A DNA stretch of 64,000 nt from Bacteroidota bacterium (GCA_017860255.1 JAFNAR010000002.1:90389-154388), one strand, 5' to 3'; shown: positions 1 through 8,890, counted from the first letter of the stretch. Notes: generated from the sequence alone by a model not told the origin. Program-made: numbers and translations.

Positions 1-2
1 TT

Positions 3-401
3 ATTGAAATTCGACCTACTTATTTTATCCTTTATGATGATTATTTTTATAGTTGTTTGATTAAGAAAACTACTTGTTTCGCAAGCGAAGATACAATTAA
101 GGACTACTTCACCATTCTTTATAATTATAGAGAAGATCAAGTTCTTGGATTTGATGATATTTTCTTAGTTAAGGATTCTAATTTCTCTTCCTTCATTGCT
201 CTTTTACAAAAGGATATTTCAATAAAAACTATTGAGCAATTAAAGAAAACAGATTTTAATATTGAAACAGATTCTATTTCATTTAACGTTAATCAAGATA
301 AAACAGAGAATCAATTTATAAAAAAACAATTTAGACAAAGCATAGAAACACTACGACCTTATTTCAAAAACAAGAATCAATTCATAAAAGATAAGAAATA
401 G
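3..401 (+). CDS. Hypothetical protein, 5'-truncated by window edge
   Basis: The frame is open from position 3 through a possible internal TTG at 57 to the stop at 399-401, so this is best read as the C-terminal ~132 residues of a gene that begins upstream. The visible part is soluble-looking and rich in Lys, Asp, Phe and Ile, with no membrane segment or recognisable motif. It ends 30 bp before the start of the GH25 lysozyme gene and is on the same strand, so the two may share a transcript. I do not recognise the family. The TTG at 57 has no ribosome binding site and is unlikely to be the true start. Confidence 0.5.
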   Translation: MEIRPTYFILYDDYFYSCLIKKTTCFASEDTIKDYFTILYNYREDQVLGFDDIFLVKDSNFSSFIALLQKDISIKTIEQLKKTDFNIETDSISFNVNQDKTENQFIKKQFRQSIETLRPYFKNKNQFIKDKK

Positions 402-431
402 TCTTTCCCCTATATTTAATTGGAGGTAAAT

Positions 432-1205
432 ATGAAAAAGAAAAATAAGAAAATATTAAAATGGTGGTTATTAACTATTGGAATAGTTCTAATACTATCT
501 TTCATTGCTTATTTTTCATTTAATAACATTAAGGACTATTACAAGAGCTATTATGAATGTGAGGGAGTAAGGATTGACGATAAAAAGTATACTGTTTTTG
601 GTATTGATGTTTCTTCTCATCAAGATGAAATTGATTGGGAGAAAGTTGAAGAGGATGGTATTGATTTTGCATATTTAAAGGCTACTGAAGGAGGTGATTT
701 TGTTGATAAGAGATATAAGACAAATTATCTTAATGCAAAGGATAATGGAATTTTGGTTGGAGCGTATCATTTCTTCCGTTTTGGAACTTCAGGAAAAGAA
801 CAAGCTCAGAACTTTATTAATCAAGTGTCTATTGAAAACTTAGACCTCCCTCCTGTTTTGGATGTTGAGCGTCATGGTAATTATTTATCTTTTTCAAAGG
901 TTGATCAAATTAGAATTGAAATAAAAAACTATTTAATTGAAATTGAAAAGAACTATTTTGTAAAACCCATAATCTATACCAATTTGGAAAGCTATAATGA
1001 CTATATTAAAGGGTATTTTGACGATTATGAAATTTGGATTTGTAGGATTTGCTCCGAGCCAGACAATAAACATTGGACACTTTGGCAATATTCGCATAAG
1101 GGAGAGGTTGATGGAATTGAAGGTAAGGTTGATTTGAATACATTTAATGGAGATATTGAAGATTTTATTGAATACGTTAATCAATATAAAGAATTACAAA
1201 GATGA
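432..1205 (+). CDS. GH25 family lysozyme, membrane-anchored
   Basis: Glycoside hydrolase family 25 N-acetylmuramidase, which cleaves the MurNAc-GlcNAc bond of peptidoglycan. Residues 8-29 form a hydrophobic anchor after a Lys-rich start, so the enzyme should face the periplasm. The catalytic domain begins at FGIDVSSHQ (D59) and carries the family LDVE motif (D144, E146), with AYLKATEG and GAYHFF between them as expected. An upstream in-frame TTG at 420 exists, but GGAGG at 422-426 sits just before the ATG at 432, so 432 is preferred. The stop overlaps the next gene start by 4 bp (ATGA), indicating translational coupling. Confidence 0.9.
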   Translation: MKKKNKKILKWWLLTIGIVLILSFIAYFSFNNIKDYYKSYYECEGVRIDDKKYTVFGIDVSSHQDEIDWEKVEEDGIDFAYLKATEGGDFVDKRYKTNYLNAKDNGILVGAYHFFRFGTSGKEQAQNFINQVSIENLDLPPVLDVERHGNYLSFSKVDQIRIEIKNYLIEIEKNYFVKPIIYTNLESYNDYIKGYFDDYEIWICRICSEPDNKHWTLWQYSHKGEVDGIEGKVDLNTFNGDIEDFIEYVNQYKELQR

Positions 1206-2146
1206 AAGCATTAATAATTGACACAACTCATAGAGTATTAATTGATAATTTAAAGGAAGCTGGAATTGAAGTTGTACTTAAGCCAGATTACCAAAGAGAA
1301 GATATTTTAAGAGAAATTGGAGATTATGAGGTTGTAGTAGTTAGAAGCAAAATTTTAATTGACAAAGAAGTTATTGATAAGGCTGTTAAATTAAAATGTA
1401 TTGCTCGAGTTGGTGCTGGAATGGATGCAATTGATATTGATTATGCTGAAAAGAGAGGTATTAAATGCCTTAATTCTCCTGAGGGAAATCGTGATGCTGT
1501 TGGAGAACATGCCTTAGCAATGCTTTTATGTCTTTTCAATAAACTTTCAATTGCAGACCATCAAGTTAGAAAAGGTATATGGAAAAGAGAAGATAATAGG
1601 GGTTTGGAAATTAAAGGGAAGACAGTTGGATTAATTGGTTATGGAAATATGGGAAATGCTTTTGCTCAAAGACTGATGGGATTTGATTGCAAAGTAATAG
1701 CCTACGATAAATACAAAACTAACTATTCTAATCAGTTTGCTAATGAAGTTTCACTTGAAACAATATTCAAGGAATCTGATATTCTTTCTCTTCACGTTCC
1801 TCTAACAGATGAAACAAAATATATGTTAGAGAAGGACTTTCTTTCAAAATTCCAAAAACCTATATACCTGATTAATACCTCAAGAGGGAAAGTTGTTAAG
1901 ACAAAGGATTTGGTTGATAAACTAAAAGAAGGTAAGGTTTTGGGAGTTTGTTTAGATGTTTTGGAATATGAAGCCTTTAGTTCAGAATTATGTTCAGATA
2001 ACAATATTCCTCAAGAATTGATTGAACTTCTTCAAATGCCAAATGCAGTTTTCTCACCACATGTTGCAGGTTGGACAGTTGAATCTTATTATAAACTTGC
2101 ATTATTCCTTTCTCAAAAGATAATTGAAACTCTTAAAGGAGAATAA
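1202..2146 (+). CDS. D-2-hydroxyacid dehydrogenase (phosphoglycerate dehydrogenase-like)
   Basis: NAD-dependent D-isomer-specific 2-hydroxyacid dehydrogenase, 314 residues. The nucleotide-binding loop GxGxxG is at residues 146-151, the catalytic Arg lies in NTSRG (R228), acidic residues follow in LDVLEYE, and the catalytic His is in SPHVAGW (H287). The architecture matches SerA-like enzymes without a C-terminal ACT domain. The true substrate (3-phosphoglycerate, pyruvate/lactate or another 2-oxoacid) cannot be told from sequence. The ATG overlaps the lysozyme stop codon by 4 bp, so the two are coupled, although no functional link is obvious. Confidence 0.85.
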   Translation: MKALIIDTTHRVLIDNLKEAGIEVVLKPDYQREDILREIGDYEVVVVRSKILIDKEVIDKAVKLKCIARVGAGMDAIDIDYAEKRGIKCLNSPEGNRDAVGEHALAMLLCLFNKLSIADHQVRKGIWKREDNRGLEIKGKTVGLIGYGNMGNAFAQRLMGFDCKVIAYDKYKTNYSNQFANEVSLETIFKESDILSLHVPLTDETKYMLEKDFLSKFQKPIYLINTSRGKVVKTKDLVDKLKEGKVLGVCLDVLEYEAFSSELCSDNNIPQELIELLQMPNAVFSPHVAGWTVESYYKLALFLSQKIIETLKGE

Positions 2147-2171
2147 ATTATAATATTTTCAGATTTTTTTG

Positions 2172-2259
2172 CGGAGAGTAAGAGATTCGAACTCTTGAAA
2201 GCCTTTTGAGCTTTACGCACTTTCCAGGCGCGCTCCTTCAACCACTCGGACAACTCTCC
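2172..2259 (-). tRNA. tRNA-Ser(GGA)
   Basis: Read on the minus strand, 7-bp acceptor arms GGAGAGT/ACTCTCC close around a class II tRNA with a long variable arm, a GTTCGAATC T-loop, and the anticodon loop CTGGAAA giving anticodon GGA. The discriminator base is G, as usual for tRNA-Ser. CCA is not encoded. The 88-nt length fits. It lies 47 bp downstream of the RluA-like gene on the same strand, and I see no separate -7 box, so it may be co-transcribed. Confidence 0.95.
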
Positions 2260-2306
2260 GTTTTATTGAAATTTGAAGACCTAATAAACTATAAAAGTAT
2301 TCTTTA

Positions 2307-3233
2307 TTATTGGTCTTCTTCCTTATTTTCTATTTCTATATTCTTTTCGTTTGAGGGTGCAAAAATAGGTAAATTTACTTTCATAAATGTATTTGGAAGT
2401 GAAGTTTCTATTTTTAATCTCTTTCCTGTTGCAGGATGTTGAAGTTCTATTTTAGTAAGATACATTTTTAACCAGTTAGCAGACACTTGTCTAACTCCAA
2501 AACGAGAATCTCCAACAACTGGATTTCCAATATGACATAAAATAAAACGAATTTGCAATGGGAAATAGGTTTCGGGATTAATAACTATATGGGTATAGTT
2601 GTCATAATTCTCAACTGTTGTATACTTAATCACACATAGTTCAGCTCCTTCTGTTTGAGGTTTTTCAAGAAATATTCTATTCTTGCTTCCTCTCTTTAAC
2701 CAAAGGTTTAATTTATCATTCTTATGCTTTGGTTTACCAGAAACAATTGCATTATACTCTCTCTTTGAAAGATGAAAATTTCTCTTTAGTGTTTCTTGAG
2801 CTTTCTTTGTTTTGGCAAATATGCAAATTCCTGCTTCATCACCTTGTGGCTCATGAACAATAAATAAATTTTGTCTCATTCCCCATTTCCTCTTAACATA
2901 ACTCTTGGTTAGAGCATAAAGAGATTTTACTTTCTCATTAGGACTTGCGTCAACATTTACTCCTGAGGATTTAATTACTGCAATAAGGTATTCATCCTCA
3001 TAAAGAATTGGTACATCTGTTTTTTCTCTTGCAATATGACTTCCTCCAGAATATTTAGTATATTCAACAGATTCTCCTTTGCCCACAATATATTCAGGAC
3101 TTTTAATAATGGCTTCCTTATATGAGATTGAGCCATAAATTATCATCTTCTTAGCCTTTGAAACAGATACTTCGGGGAAGGTTTCCAAAATCAATTTAAG
3201 TAAAGATATGTTCTCTTTTGCTGTAATTTTCAT
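2307..3233 (-). CDS. RluA-family pseudouridine synthase-like protein lacking the catalytic Asp
   Basis: The fold follows RluA/RluD-type rRNA pseudouridine synthases. An S4-like N-terminal region (residues ~8-60) is followed by the catalytic domain with LYEDEYLIAVIKSSGV and, near the end, LQIRFILCHIGNPVVGD, matching the family HQIRvHla-xGhPivGD element. However the active-site motif HRLDxxTSG reads HEPQGDEAG (residues 127-135), so the invariant catalytic Asp is Gln130. The neighbouring GRxHQIR motif also reads YFPLQIR. It may be catalytically dead or use another residue. The start is set at 3233 rather than the in-frame codon at 3257, because a -7 promoter box covers 3255-3262. Confidence 0.75.
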   Translation of the reverse strand: MKITAKENISLLKLILETFPEVSVSKAKKMIIYGSISYKEAIIKSPEYIVGKGESVEYTKYSGGSHIAREKTDVPILYEDEYLIAVIKSSGVNVDASPNEKVKSLYALTKSYVKRKWGMRQNLFIVHEPQGDEAGICIFAKTKKAQETLKRNFHLSKREYNAIVSGKPKHKNDKLNLWLKRGSKNRIFLEKPQTEGAELCVIKYTTVENYDNYTHIVINPETYFPLQIRFILCHIGNPVVGDSRFGVRQVSANWLKMYLTKIELQHPATGKRLKIETSLPNTFMKVNLPIFAPSNEKNIEIENKEEDQ

Positions 3234-3254
3234 CAATAAAAATATTATAATTTG

Positions 3255-3262
3255 CAAAAGTA
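3255..3262 (-). promoter_or_regulatory. -7 promoter box for the RluA-like gene
   Basis: The minus strand reads TACTTTTG, an exact match to the Bacteroidota TAnnTTTG box, 21 bp before the ATG at 3233. No good TTTG lies at the expected upstream distance. Confidence 0.55.
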
Positions 3263-3307
3263 CAGTTTTTATTTTAATTTCGCAGCTTGTTACAAAAATA
3301 GAATAAT

Positions 3308-4015
3308 ATGTCTATATCAATACAAAACCTTAGTAAGGTTTACAATGAACAAAAGGCTTTAGATAATGTTTCATTAGAAATAAACAAAGGAGAAATTGTT
3401 GGTCTTTTAGGTCCAAATGGTGCTGGTAAAAGCACAATGATGAAAATAATCACTTGTTTTATACCTCCAACAAAAGGAAATGTGAAGGTGTGCGGGTACG
3501 ATATTTTTGACAATCCAATGGATGTTAGAAAGAAAATTGGTTACCTTCCTGAGCAAAATCCACTTTATTTGGATATGTATGTTAGAGAGTTTCTTGATTT
3601 CATTGCAGGAGTTCATGGTTTGGGAAAACAAAAGAAAGAAAGAATTGAACAAATGATTGAGATGACTGGACTAACAAAGGAAGTGAACAAAAAAATTGGA
3701 ACACTTTCTAAAGGATATCGTCAAAGAGTTGGTATTGCTCAAGCAATGATTCACGATCCTGAAGTTTTAATTCTCGATGAGCCAACCTCTGGCTTAGACC
3801 CTAATCAATTGGTTGAGGTTAGAGATTTAATTAAAAATGCTGGTAAAGATAAAACTGTTTTATTATCTACTCACATTATGCAAGAGGTTGAAGCTGTTTG
3901 CGGTAGAACAATTATAATCAATAACGGACAAGTTGTTGCAGATGATAATACCAAACATTTAGCCTCTGGACAAAGTCTGGAAACAATCTTTAGAAAGATA
4001 ACTCAGGGTATCTAA
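3308..4015 (+). CDS. gldA: GldA-like ABC transporter ATP-binding protein (short form)
   Basis: ABC ATPase closely resembling gliding-motility GldA. It has Walker A GPNGAGKST (35-43), the signature LSKGYRQRVG (133-142), Walker B VLILDEP (153-159) and the switch His in LLSTHIM (H189). At 235 residues it is roughly 60 shorter than GldA proteins as I know them. The frame runs from the ATPase core (IINNGQVVADD) straight to a GldA-like tail (SLETIFRKITQ), so a mid-C-terminal subdomain seems missing while the end is kept. No gldF/gldG permease genes are adjacent, so the partner is unknown; many non-gliding Bacteroidales also carry such genes. It is divergent from the RluA-like gene. Confidence 0.75.
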   Translation: MSISIQNLSKVYNEQKALDNVSLEINKGEIVGLLGPNGAGKSTMMKIITCFIPPTKGNVKVCGYDIFDNPMDVRKKIGYLPEQNPLYLDMYVREFLDFIAGVHGLGKQKKERIEQMIEMTGLTKEVNKKIGTLSKGYRQRVGIAQAMIHDPEVLILDEPTSGLDPNQLVEVRDLIKNAGKDKTVLLSTHIMQEVEAVCGRTIIINNGQVVADDNTKHLASGQSLETIFRKITQGI

Positions 4016-4110
4016 TATACAAAGGCTTTAAGTCATTCTATTACTATCCGTTTGGATATATAAAATAATAAAAATCAAGATAAAAACTTTCTTAACTCGA
4101 TTTTTAGTTC

Positions 4111-4118
4111 TAACTTTG
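4111..4118 (+). promoter_or_regulatory. -7 promoter box for gap
   Basis: TAACTTTG matches TAnnTTTG. A TTTC at 4088-4091, 19 bp upstream, could serve as a weak -33 element. The predicted leader is about 55 nt before the gap ATG at 4180. Confidence 0.6.
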
Positions 4119-4167
4119 CAGTTCAATAAGTAATTGAAGAAATTAATAATATCTATTAATCAAATAA

Positions 4168-5187
<1,020 letters not shown>

Positions 5188-5226
5188 TCCCTTCTCAGAA
5201 AATTAAACAACCATAATAATTGGAAT

Positions 5227-5261
5227 GGGAGCAATACATAATTGTATTGTTCCCTTTTTTT
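5227..5261 (+). terminator. Intrinsic terminator of gap
   Basis: The stem GGGAGCAATAC pairs with GTATTGTTCCC (one mismatch or bulge) around a short AT loop, followed by a run of seven T. It lies 40 bp after the gap stop codon. Confidence 0.9.
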
Positions 5262-5372
5262 GTGTCATCTTGAAAACCATTTTTAAAAATATTATTTCTT
5301 AAAGAATTAATTCTCTTGCAATAAAAACAATTATTTGTAGTTGTATATTCATATACTAAACATAAAAAAGAT

Positions 5373-7040
5373 ATGAAAACAGATTTAGAAATTGCACATG
5401 AATATTCAATGCTGCATATAAAAGATATTGCTTCAAAACTAAATATACACAAAGAAGATATTGAATATTATGGTAAATATAAGGCTAAATTGCCTTTAAA
5501 CTTGATAGATGAAGAAAAAATAAAAAAATCCAAATTAGTTTTGGTAACAGCCATTACTCCAACCCCTGCAGGAGAAGGAAAAACAACAGTTTCAATTGGC
5601 CTTTCAATGGCTTTAAATGCAATTGGGAAAAAGGCAACAGTTGTTCTTCGTGAGCCTTCTCTTGGTCCAGTGTTTGGAGTAAAAGGTGGAGCAACAGGTG
5701 GTGGATACTCTCAAGTTGTACCTATGGAAGATATTAACCTTCATTTCACTGGAGACTTTGCTGCTATTGAAAAAGCTCACAACTTGCTATCAGCAATAAT
5801 TGATAATAATGTTCAAAGCAAGAAAAATAATCTATGCATTGACCCAAGAACAATACGCTGGCCAATGGTAATGGATATGAATGACCGCTCACTAAGACAT
5901 ATTGTTATTGGAATGGGAGGAAGTGCAAATGGAGTTGTTCGTGAGAGTGGATTTAAGATTACTGCTGCCTCTGAGGTAATGGCAATTCTTTGTATGAGTT
6001 CAAACCTTGAAGACCTAAAAGAAAGATTGGGTAATATATTTATTGGATACACCTACGAGAAAAAGCCAATCTTTGCAAGAGATTTGAAAGTGCATGGAGC
6101 TATGGCTGCTTTGTTGAAAGATGCAATTAAACCAAATTTGGTTCAAACAACAGAAGGAACACCTGCCATTATTCATGGAGGACCTTTTGCAAATATAGCT
6201 CAGGGAACAAACACAATTATTGGAACTAAAATGGGTATGAGCCTTTCGGATATTGTTGTAACTGAAGCTGGTTTTGCTGCTGACTTGGGAGCAGAAAAGT
6301 TTATAGACATTAAGTGTAGAGAGTCAGGACTTAGACCAGATGCAATAGTTTTGGTTGCAACAATTCGTGCTTTACGTTACCATGGAGGAGTTGGTGTTAA
6401 GCAAATTGGAGAGCAAAATCTTGAAGCTGTAAAGAAAGGAATTGAAAATCTTGAAAAACACATTGAAAACATAAAACTCTTTGGACTTACTCCAATTGTT
6501 GCAATCAACAAGTTTGCCAATGATTCACAAGAAGAAATAGATTTTGTTAAGCAATCATGCCAATCATTAGAAGTAAAAGTTTTTGATTTGGAGGTTTGGG
6601 CAAAAGGTTCTCAAGGAGCAATTGAAATTGCAAAAGAAATTGAGAAAAACATTCAAACAAAAGAAGAAGTGAATTTCCTATATGATAAGGAATCTTCAAT
6701 TGAGGATAAAGTAACAACAATTGCAATGAAACTTTATGGAGCTAAGAAAGTTGAATTTTCTTCAAAAGCATGTTCTGAAATGAAGAATATAAATGAATTA
6801 GGACTTTCTTCTTTGCCAATATGTATGGCCAAGACTCAAAAATCAATTTCTGATGACCCAAATCTTAGAGCAAGACCAAAGGACTTTACATTTAAGGTTA
6901 GAGATGTTGAAATTTCTTCTGGAGCAGGATTTATTGTCCCAATTGCAGGAGAAATGATGCTAATGCCTGGCCTTCCAGAAATCCCTTCATCAGAGAATAT
7001 TGATATTGATAATGACGGAAATATTGTTGGACTTTTCTAA
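5373..7040 (+). CDS. fhs: Formate--tetrahydrofolate ligase
   Basis: ATP-dependent synthesis of 10-formyl-THF from formate and THF, feeding one-carbon metabolism. The 555-residue length is normal. The P-loop-like element TPTPAGEGKTT lies at residues 62-72, followed by the family blocks SLGPVFGVKGGATGGGYSQV and RDVEISSGAGFIVPIAGEM. It ends with the usual acidic GNIVGLF tail and has its own terminator. Its last ~20 codons are repeated at 8578-8641 beyond the Fic gene, with almost only third-position differences, so the 3' end appears to have been the site of an insertion. Confidence 0.97.
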   Translation: MKTDLEIAHEYSMLHIKDIASKLNIHKEDIEYYGKYKAKLPLNLIDEEKIKKSKLVLVTAITPTPAGEGKTTVSIGLSMALNAIGKKATVVLREPSLGPVFGVKGGATGGGYSQVVPMEDINLHFTGDFAAIEKAHNLLSAIIDNNVQSKKNNLCIDPRTIRWPMVMDMNDRSLRHIVIGMGGSANGVVRESGFKITAASEVMAILCMSSNLEDLKERLGNIFIGYTYEKKPIFARDLKVHGAMAALLKDAIKPNLVQTTEGTPAIIHGGPFANIAQGTNTIIGTKMGMSLSDIVVTEAGFAADLGAEKFIDIKCRESGLRPDAIVLVATIRALRYHGGVGVKQIGEQNLEAVKKGIENLEKHIENIKLFGLTPIVAINKFANDSQEEIDFVKQSCQSLEVKVFDLEVWAKGSQGAIEIAKEIEKNIQTKEEVNFLYDKESSIEDKVTTIAMKLYGAKKVEFSSKACSEMKNINELGLSSLPICMAKTQKSISDDPNLRARPKDFTFKVRDVEISSGAGFIVPIAGEMMLMPGLPEIPSSENIDIDNDGNIVGLF

Positions 7041-7061
7041 AAGAGAAGTCTTAAATAAAGA

Positions 7062-7100
7062 AAAATAGGGGAAAAACTAATGTTCTTCCCCTATTTTTTA
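7062..7100 (+). terminator. Intrinsic terminator of fhs
   Basis: The stem AAAATAGGGGAA (7062-7073) pairs exactly with TTCCCCTATTTT (7086-7097), followed by T residues. It lies 21 bp after the fhs stop. The A-run on the 5' side could let it act in both directions. Confidence 0.9.
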
Positions 7101-7107
7101 TAACAAC

Positions 7108-7177
7108 GTGTAAAGATTTTCCGATTTTCTTTACATATCCAATAAACGTGTAAAGAAAACCTCCATTTTCTTTACAT
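7108..7177. repeat. Left pair of TGTAAAG/CTTTACA hairpin repeats flanking the Fic gene
   Basis: Two successive inverted repeats (7108-7136 and 7148-7177) each read GTGTAAAG ... CTTTACAT. The whole ~70-bp block recurs at 8502-8571 on the other side of the fic gene in the same orientation, so it is both a direct repeat flanking the gene and internally palindromic. The second hairpin ends just before the fic stop codon and could act as its terminator. Confidence 0.8.
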
Positions 7178-7178
7178 T

Positions 7179-7961
7179 TTAACCATTAGAATCAATTGAA
7201 TCAATTGAATCAATATTGTTATTATTTTCAATATGAAAAGCATTTGCCAATAAATCATATAATTTTGTATTTACATAAAAATTTTCTCTTCCTAATTTTA
7301 ATTTTTTTAAAATACCTATATCTATCAACTTATTAAGATGAGATGTTGCCGTAGGTCTACTAACAGAAAGTTCTTGCATTACAAATTCAATCTTTGTATA
7401 AGGATGCTTAAATAAATTATTTAGTAAATCTTGAGAATAAATTTTTCCTAACTTTTCTCGCAGAATATATTTATTCTCCTGCATCAATTTTTTAATTCCT
7501 TCAACTATATTTATTGTTTCTATTGCTGTTTCTTCAACACCTTTAAGCATGAAAAGCAACCAATTTTCCCAATCATTTGTATCTCTAACTTCCTGCAATA
7601 ATCTATAATATTCTCCTTTATTTTTTATAATAAATCTACTAAGATACAATACTGGCAAATCTAAAAGTCTTTGTTTAACAAGAAATAAAATATTAATAAT
7701 ACGGCCAGTACGTCCGTTACCATCAGAGAAAGGATGTATACTTTCAAATTGATGATGAATAATAGCCATTTTTATTACTGGATCAAGATCACTAATTGAA
7801 TTATCATTAATAAATAATTCAAGATTTTTCATATAACCATTAATTTCATCGATAGTTTGAGGTGGTTCATATACAGTTTCTTGAGTACGTTCATTTTTAA
7901 GTATTGTTCCTGGTGTTACTCTAAAGCCTGCTTGATTAAGTTTTATATTCCTATATTTCAA
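7179..7961 (-). CDS. Fic-family protein, C-terminal part (frameshifted)
   Basis: This frame carries the Fic catalytic motif HPFSDGNGRTGR (residues 76-87 of this frame), which in active enzymes transfers AMP or another nucleotide moiety to target proteins. A winged-helix-like domain (~residues 185-235, SVSRPTATSHLNKL) follows. It starts at a TTG that overlaps the N-terminal frame by 11 bp. Joining the two frames restores a continuous Fic protein of about 370 residues (...NTIIEI + YRNIKLNQAGFR...), so a 2-bp loss or 1-bp gain near 7955 has split one gene. The 3' end encodes three IDS repeats from a 9-bp microsatellite (about 7189-7212). Confidence 0.8.
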   Translation of the reverse strand: MKYRNIKLNQAGFRVTPGTILKNERTQETVYEPPQTIDEINGYMKNLELFINDNSISDLDPVIKMAIIHHQFESIHPFSDGNGRTGRIINILFLVKQRLLDLPVLYLSRFIIKNKGEYYRLLQEVRDTNDWENWLLFMLKGVEETAIETINIVEGIKKLMQENKYILREKLGKIYSQDLLNNLFKHPYTKIEFVMQELSVSRPTATSHLNKLIDIGILKKLKLGRENFYVNTKLYDLLANAFHIENNNNIDSIDSIDSNG

Positions 7962-8304
7962 TTATTGTATTATTAGTAAGTAGATTATTACTTTTCACCA
8001 TATCAAAACCTTTCTTAAGAGCATCTGCATATGTTTGTACCTCTTTTACTGCAGGGGAAGTAATATGCTGAACAAATAACTCTGCTTTATATAGTTCATC
8101 ATGAGTTGTGATTATACTTTCAATAGCCGAACTATCTTTGGCTTCTTGTAAAGCTAAAGTATTAATTAGTATTGATGCATTAGGCATAGACTTAACCACT
8201 CCTTTCAATTCAGCTAACCTACGGTTAGCTTCAATAGTTTGTTTAAGAACTGCCTTAGTCTCAACGTCAAAATTAAAAGGTAATTTTGGTATCTCGTATT
8301 TCAT
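7951..8304 (-). CDS. Fic-family protein, N-terminal part (frameshifted)
   Basis: This is the first 117 residues of the same split Fic gene, starting at the ATG at 8304. It corresponds to the N-terminal Fic region, with an SSAIES segment (residues 58-63) at the position of the autoinhibitory (S/T)xxxE(G/N) helix that shields the ATP site in many Fic proteins; the final position is Ser rather than Gly or Asn. The frame stops at TAG exactly where the catalytic frame takes over. It could be a pseudogene, a phase-variable gene (an AT dinucleotide tract lies at the join), or a sequencing error. Confidence 0.75.
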   Translation of the reverse strand: MKYEIPKLPFNFDVETKAVLKQTIEANRRLAELKGVVKSMPNASILINTLALQEAKDSSAIESIITTHDELYKAELFVQHITSPAVKEVQTYADALKKGFDMVKSNNLLTNNTIIEI

Positions 8305-8501
8305 ATTAAATATTTTTCAATAACTTTTTTTATCAATACATTATTCAAACTAGCTTTCGAAACTAAACTTGAATATAAAATTTGAATAATCCTTTTTTAA
8401 TTACTGCAAATATAAAGACAAAATCATTAAGATATTGAACTAACATTAAATATTTATTCTGTAATTAATATATGAACCTATATCCTCCAATATACTTTAA
8501 C

Positions 8502-8571
8502 ATGTAAAGAATTTTCGATTTTCTTTACATATCGAGAAAACATGTAAAGAAAATCCCAATTTTCTTTACAT
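8502..8571. repeat. Right pair of TGTAAAG/CTTTACA hairpin repeats flanking the Fic gene
   Basis: Two inverted repeats (8502-8530 and 8542-8571), each ATGTAAAG ... CTTTACAT, match the block at 7108-7177 in order and orientation. They lie between the fic start region and the second copy of the fhs 3' end, so each edge of the fic segment carries one block. Confidence 0.8.
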
Positions 8572-8577
8572 ATACAC

Positions 8578-8641
8578 TGAATTTCTTTCATCAGAAAATA
8601 TAGATATTGATAATGACGGAAACATTGTAGGACTTTTCTAA
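8578..8641 (+). pseudogene. Second copy of the fhs 3' end
   Basis: This segment encodes SSENIDIDNDGNIVGLF and a stop, the same peptide as the end of fhs at 6977-7040. It differs by four third-position changes (GAG/GAA, ATT/ATA, AAT/AAC, GTT/GTA), with a few more changes upstream of them. Purely synonymous drift implies that this copy was under protein-level selection while it was separate, so it probably came from another fhs allele rather than from a recent local duplication. Confidence 0.85.
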
Positions 8642-8697
8642 AAAGAAGTAGAGAAGCTTATTCAATTAAGCCTGAAAAACATCAATCATAATTAAAA

Positions 8698-8808
8698 ATA
8701 TATCCCTTATATTTTCAAATAAGTCCCTTATATTTTTGATTATGTCCTATATATTTTTATTTATGTCCCTTATATTTTTAATTATATCCCGTTTATTTTT
8801 GATTAAAC
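8698..8808. repeat. Intergenic array A, five units of exactly 21 bp
   Basis: The TCC core recurs at 8703, 8724, 8745, 8766 and 8787, an exact 21-bp period. The consensus is about GTCCCTTATATTTTT plus a variable AT-rich remainder. No ORF or promoter was seen. The flanks 8305-8501 and 8809-8890 hold nothing else I recognise. Confidence 0.8.
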
Positions 8809-8890
8809 TTGATTTTATTGAGATAATGAGATAGAAAATAAAAACCTTATTTGGGTAAAATAAAACGAAGAGTTAGTAAATTAAGGAACA

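Noticed and set aside
2206..2442. 78-codon plus-strand ORF
   Set aside because: It overlaps tRNA-Ser and is antisense to the RluA-like gene.
8698..8808. Possible CRISPR array at the 21-bp tandem repeats (also at 42.5, 48.3 and 52.6 kb)
   Set aside because: Unit length is 21-22 bp in total, so there is no room for constant repeat plus spacer, and no cas genes are present. The variable part is too short for spacers.
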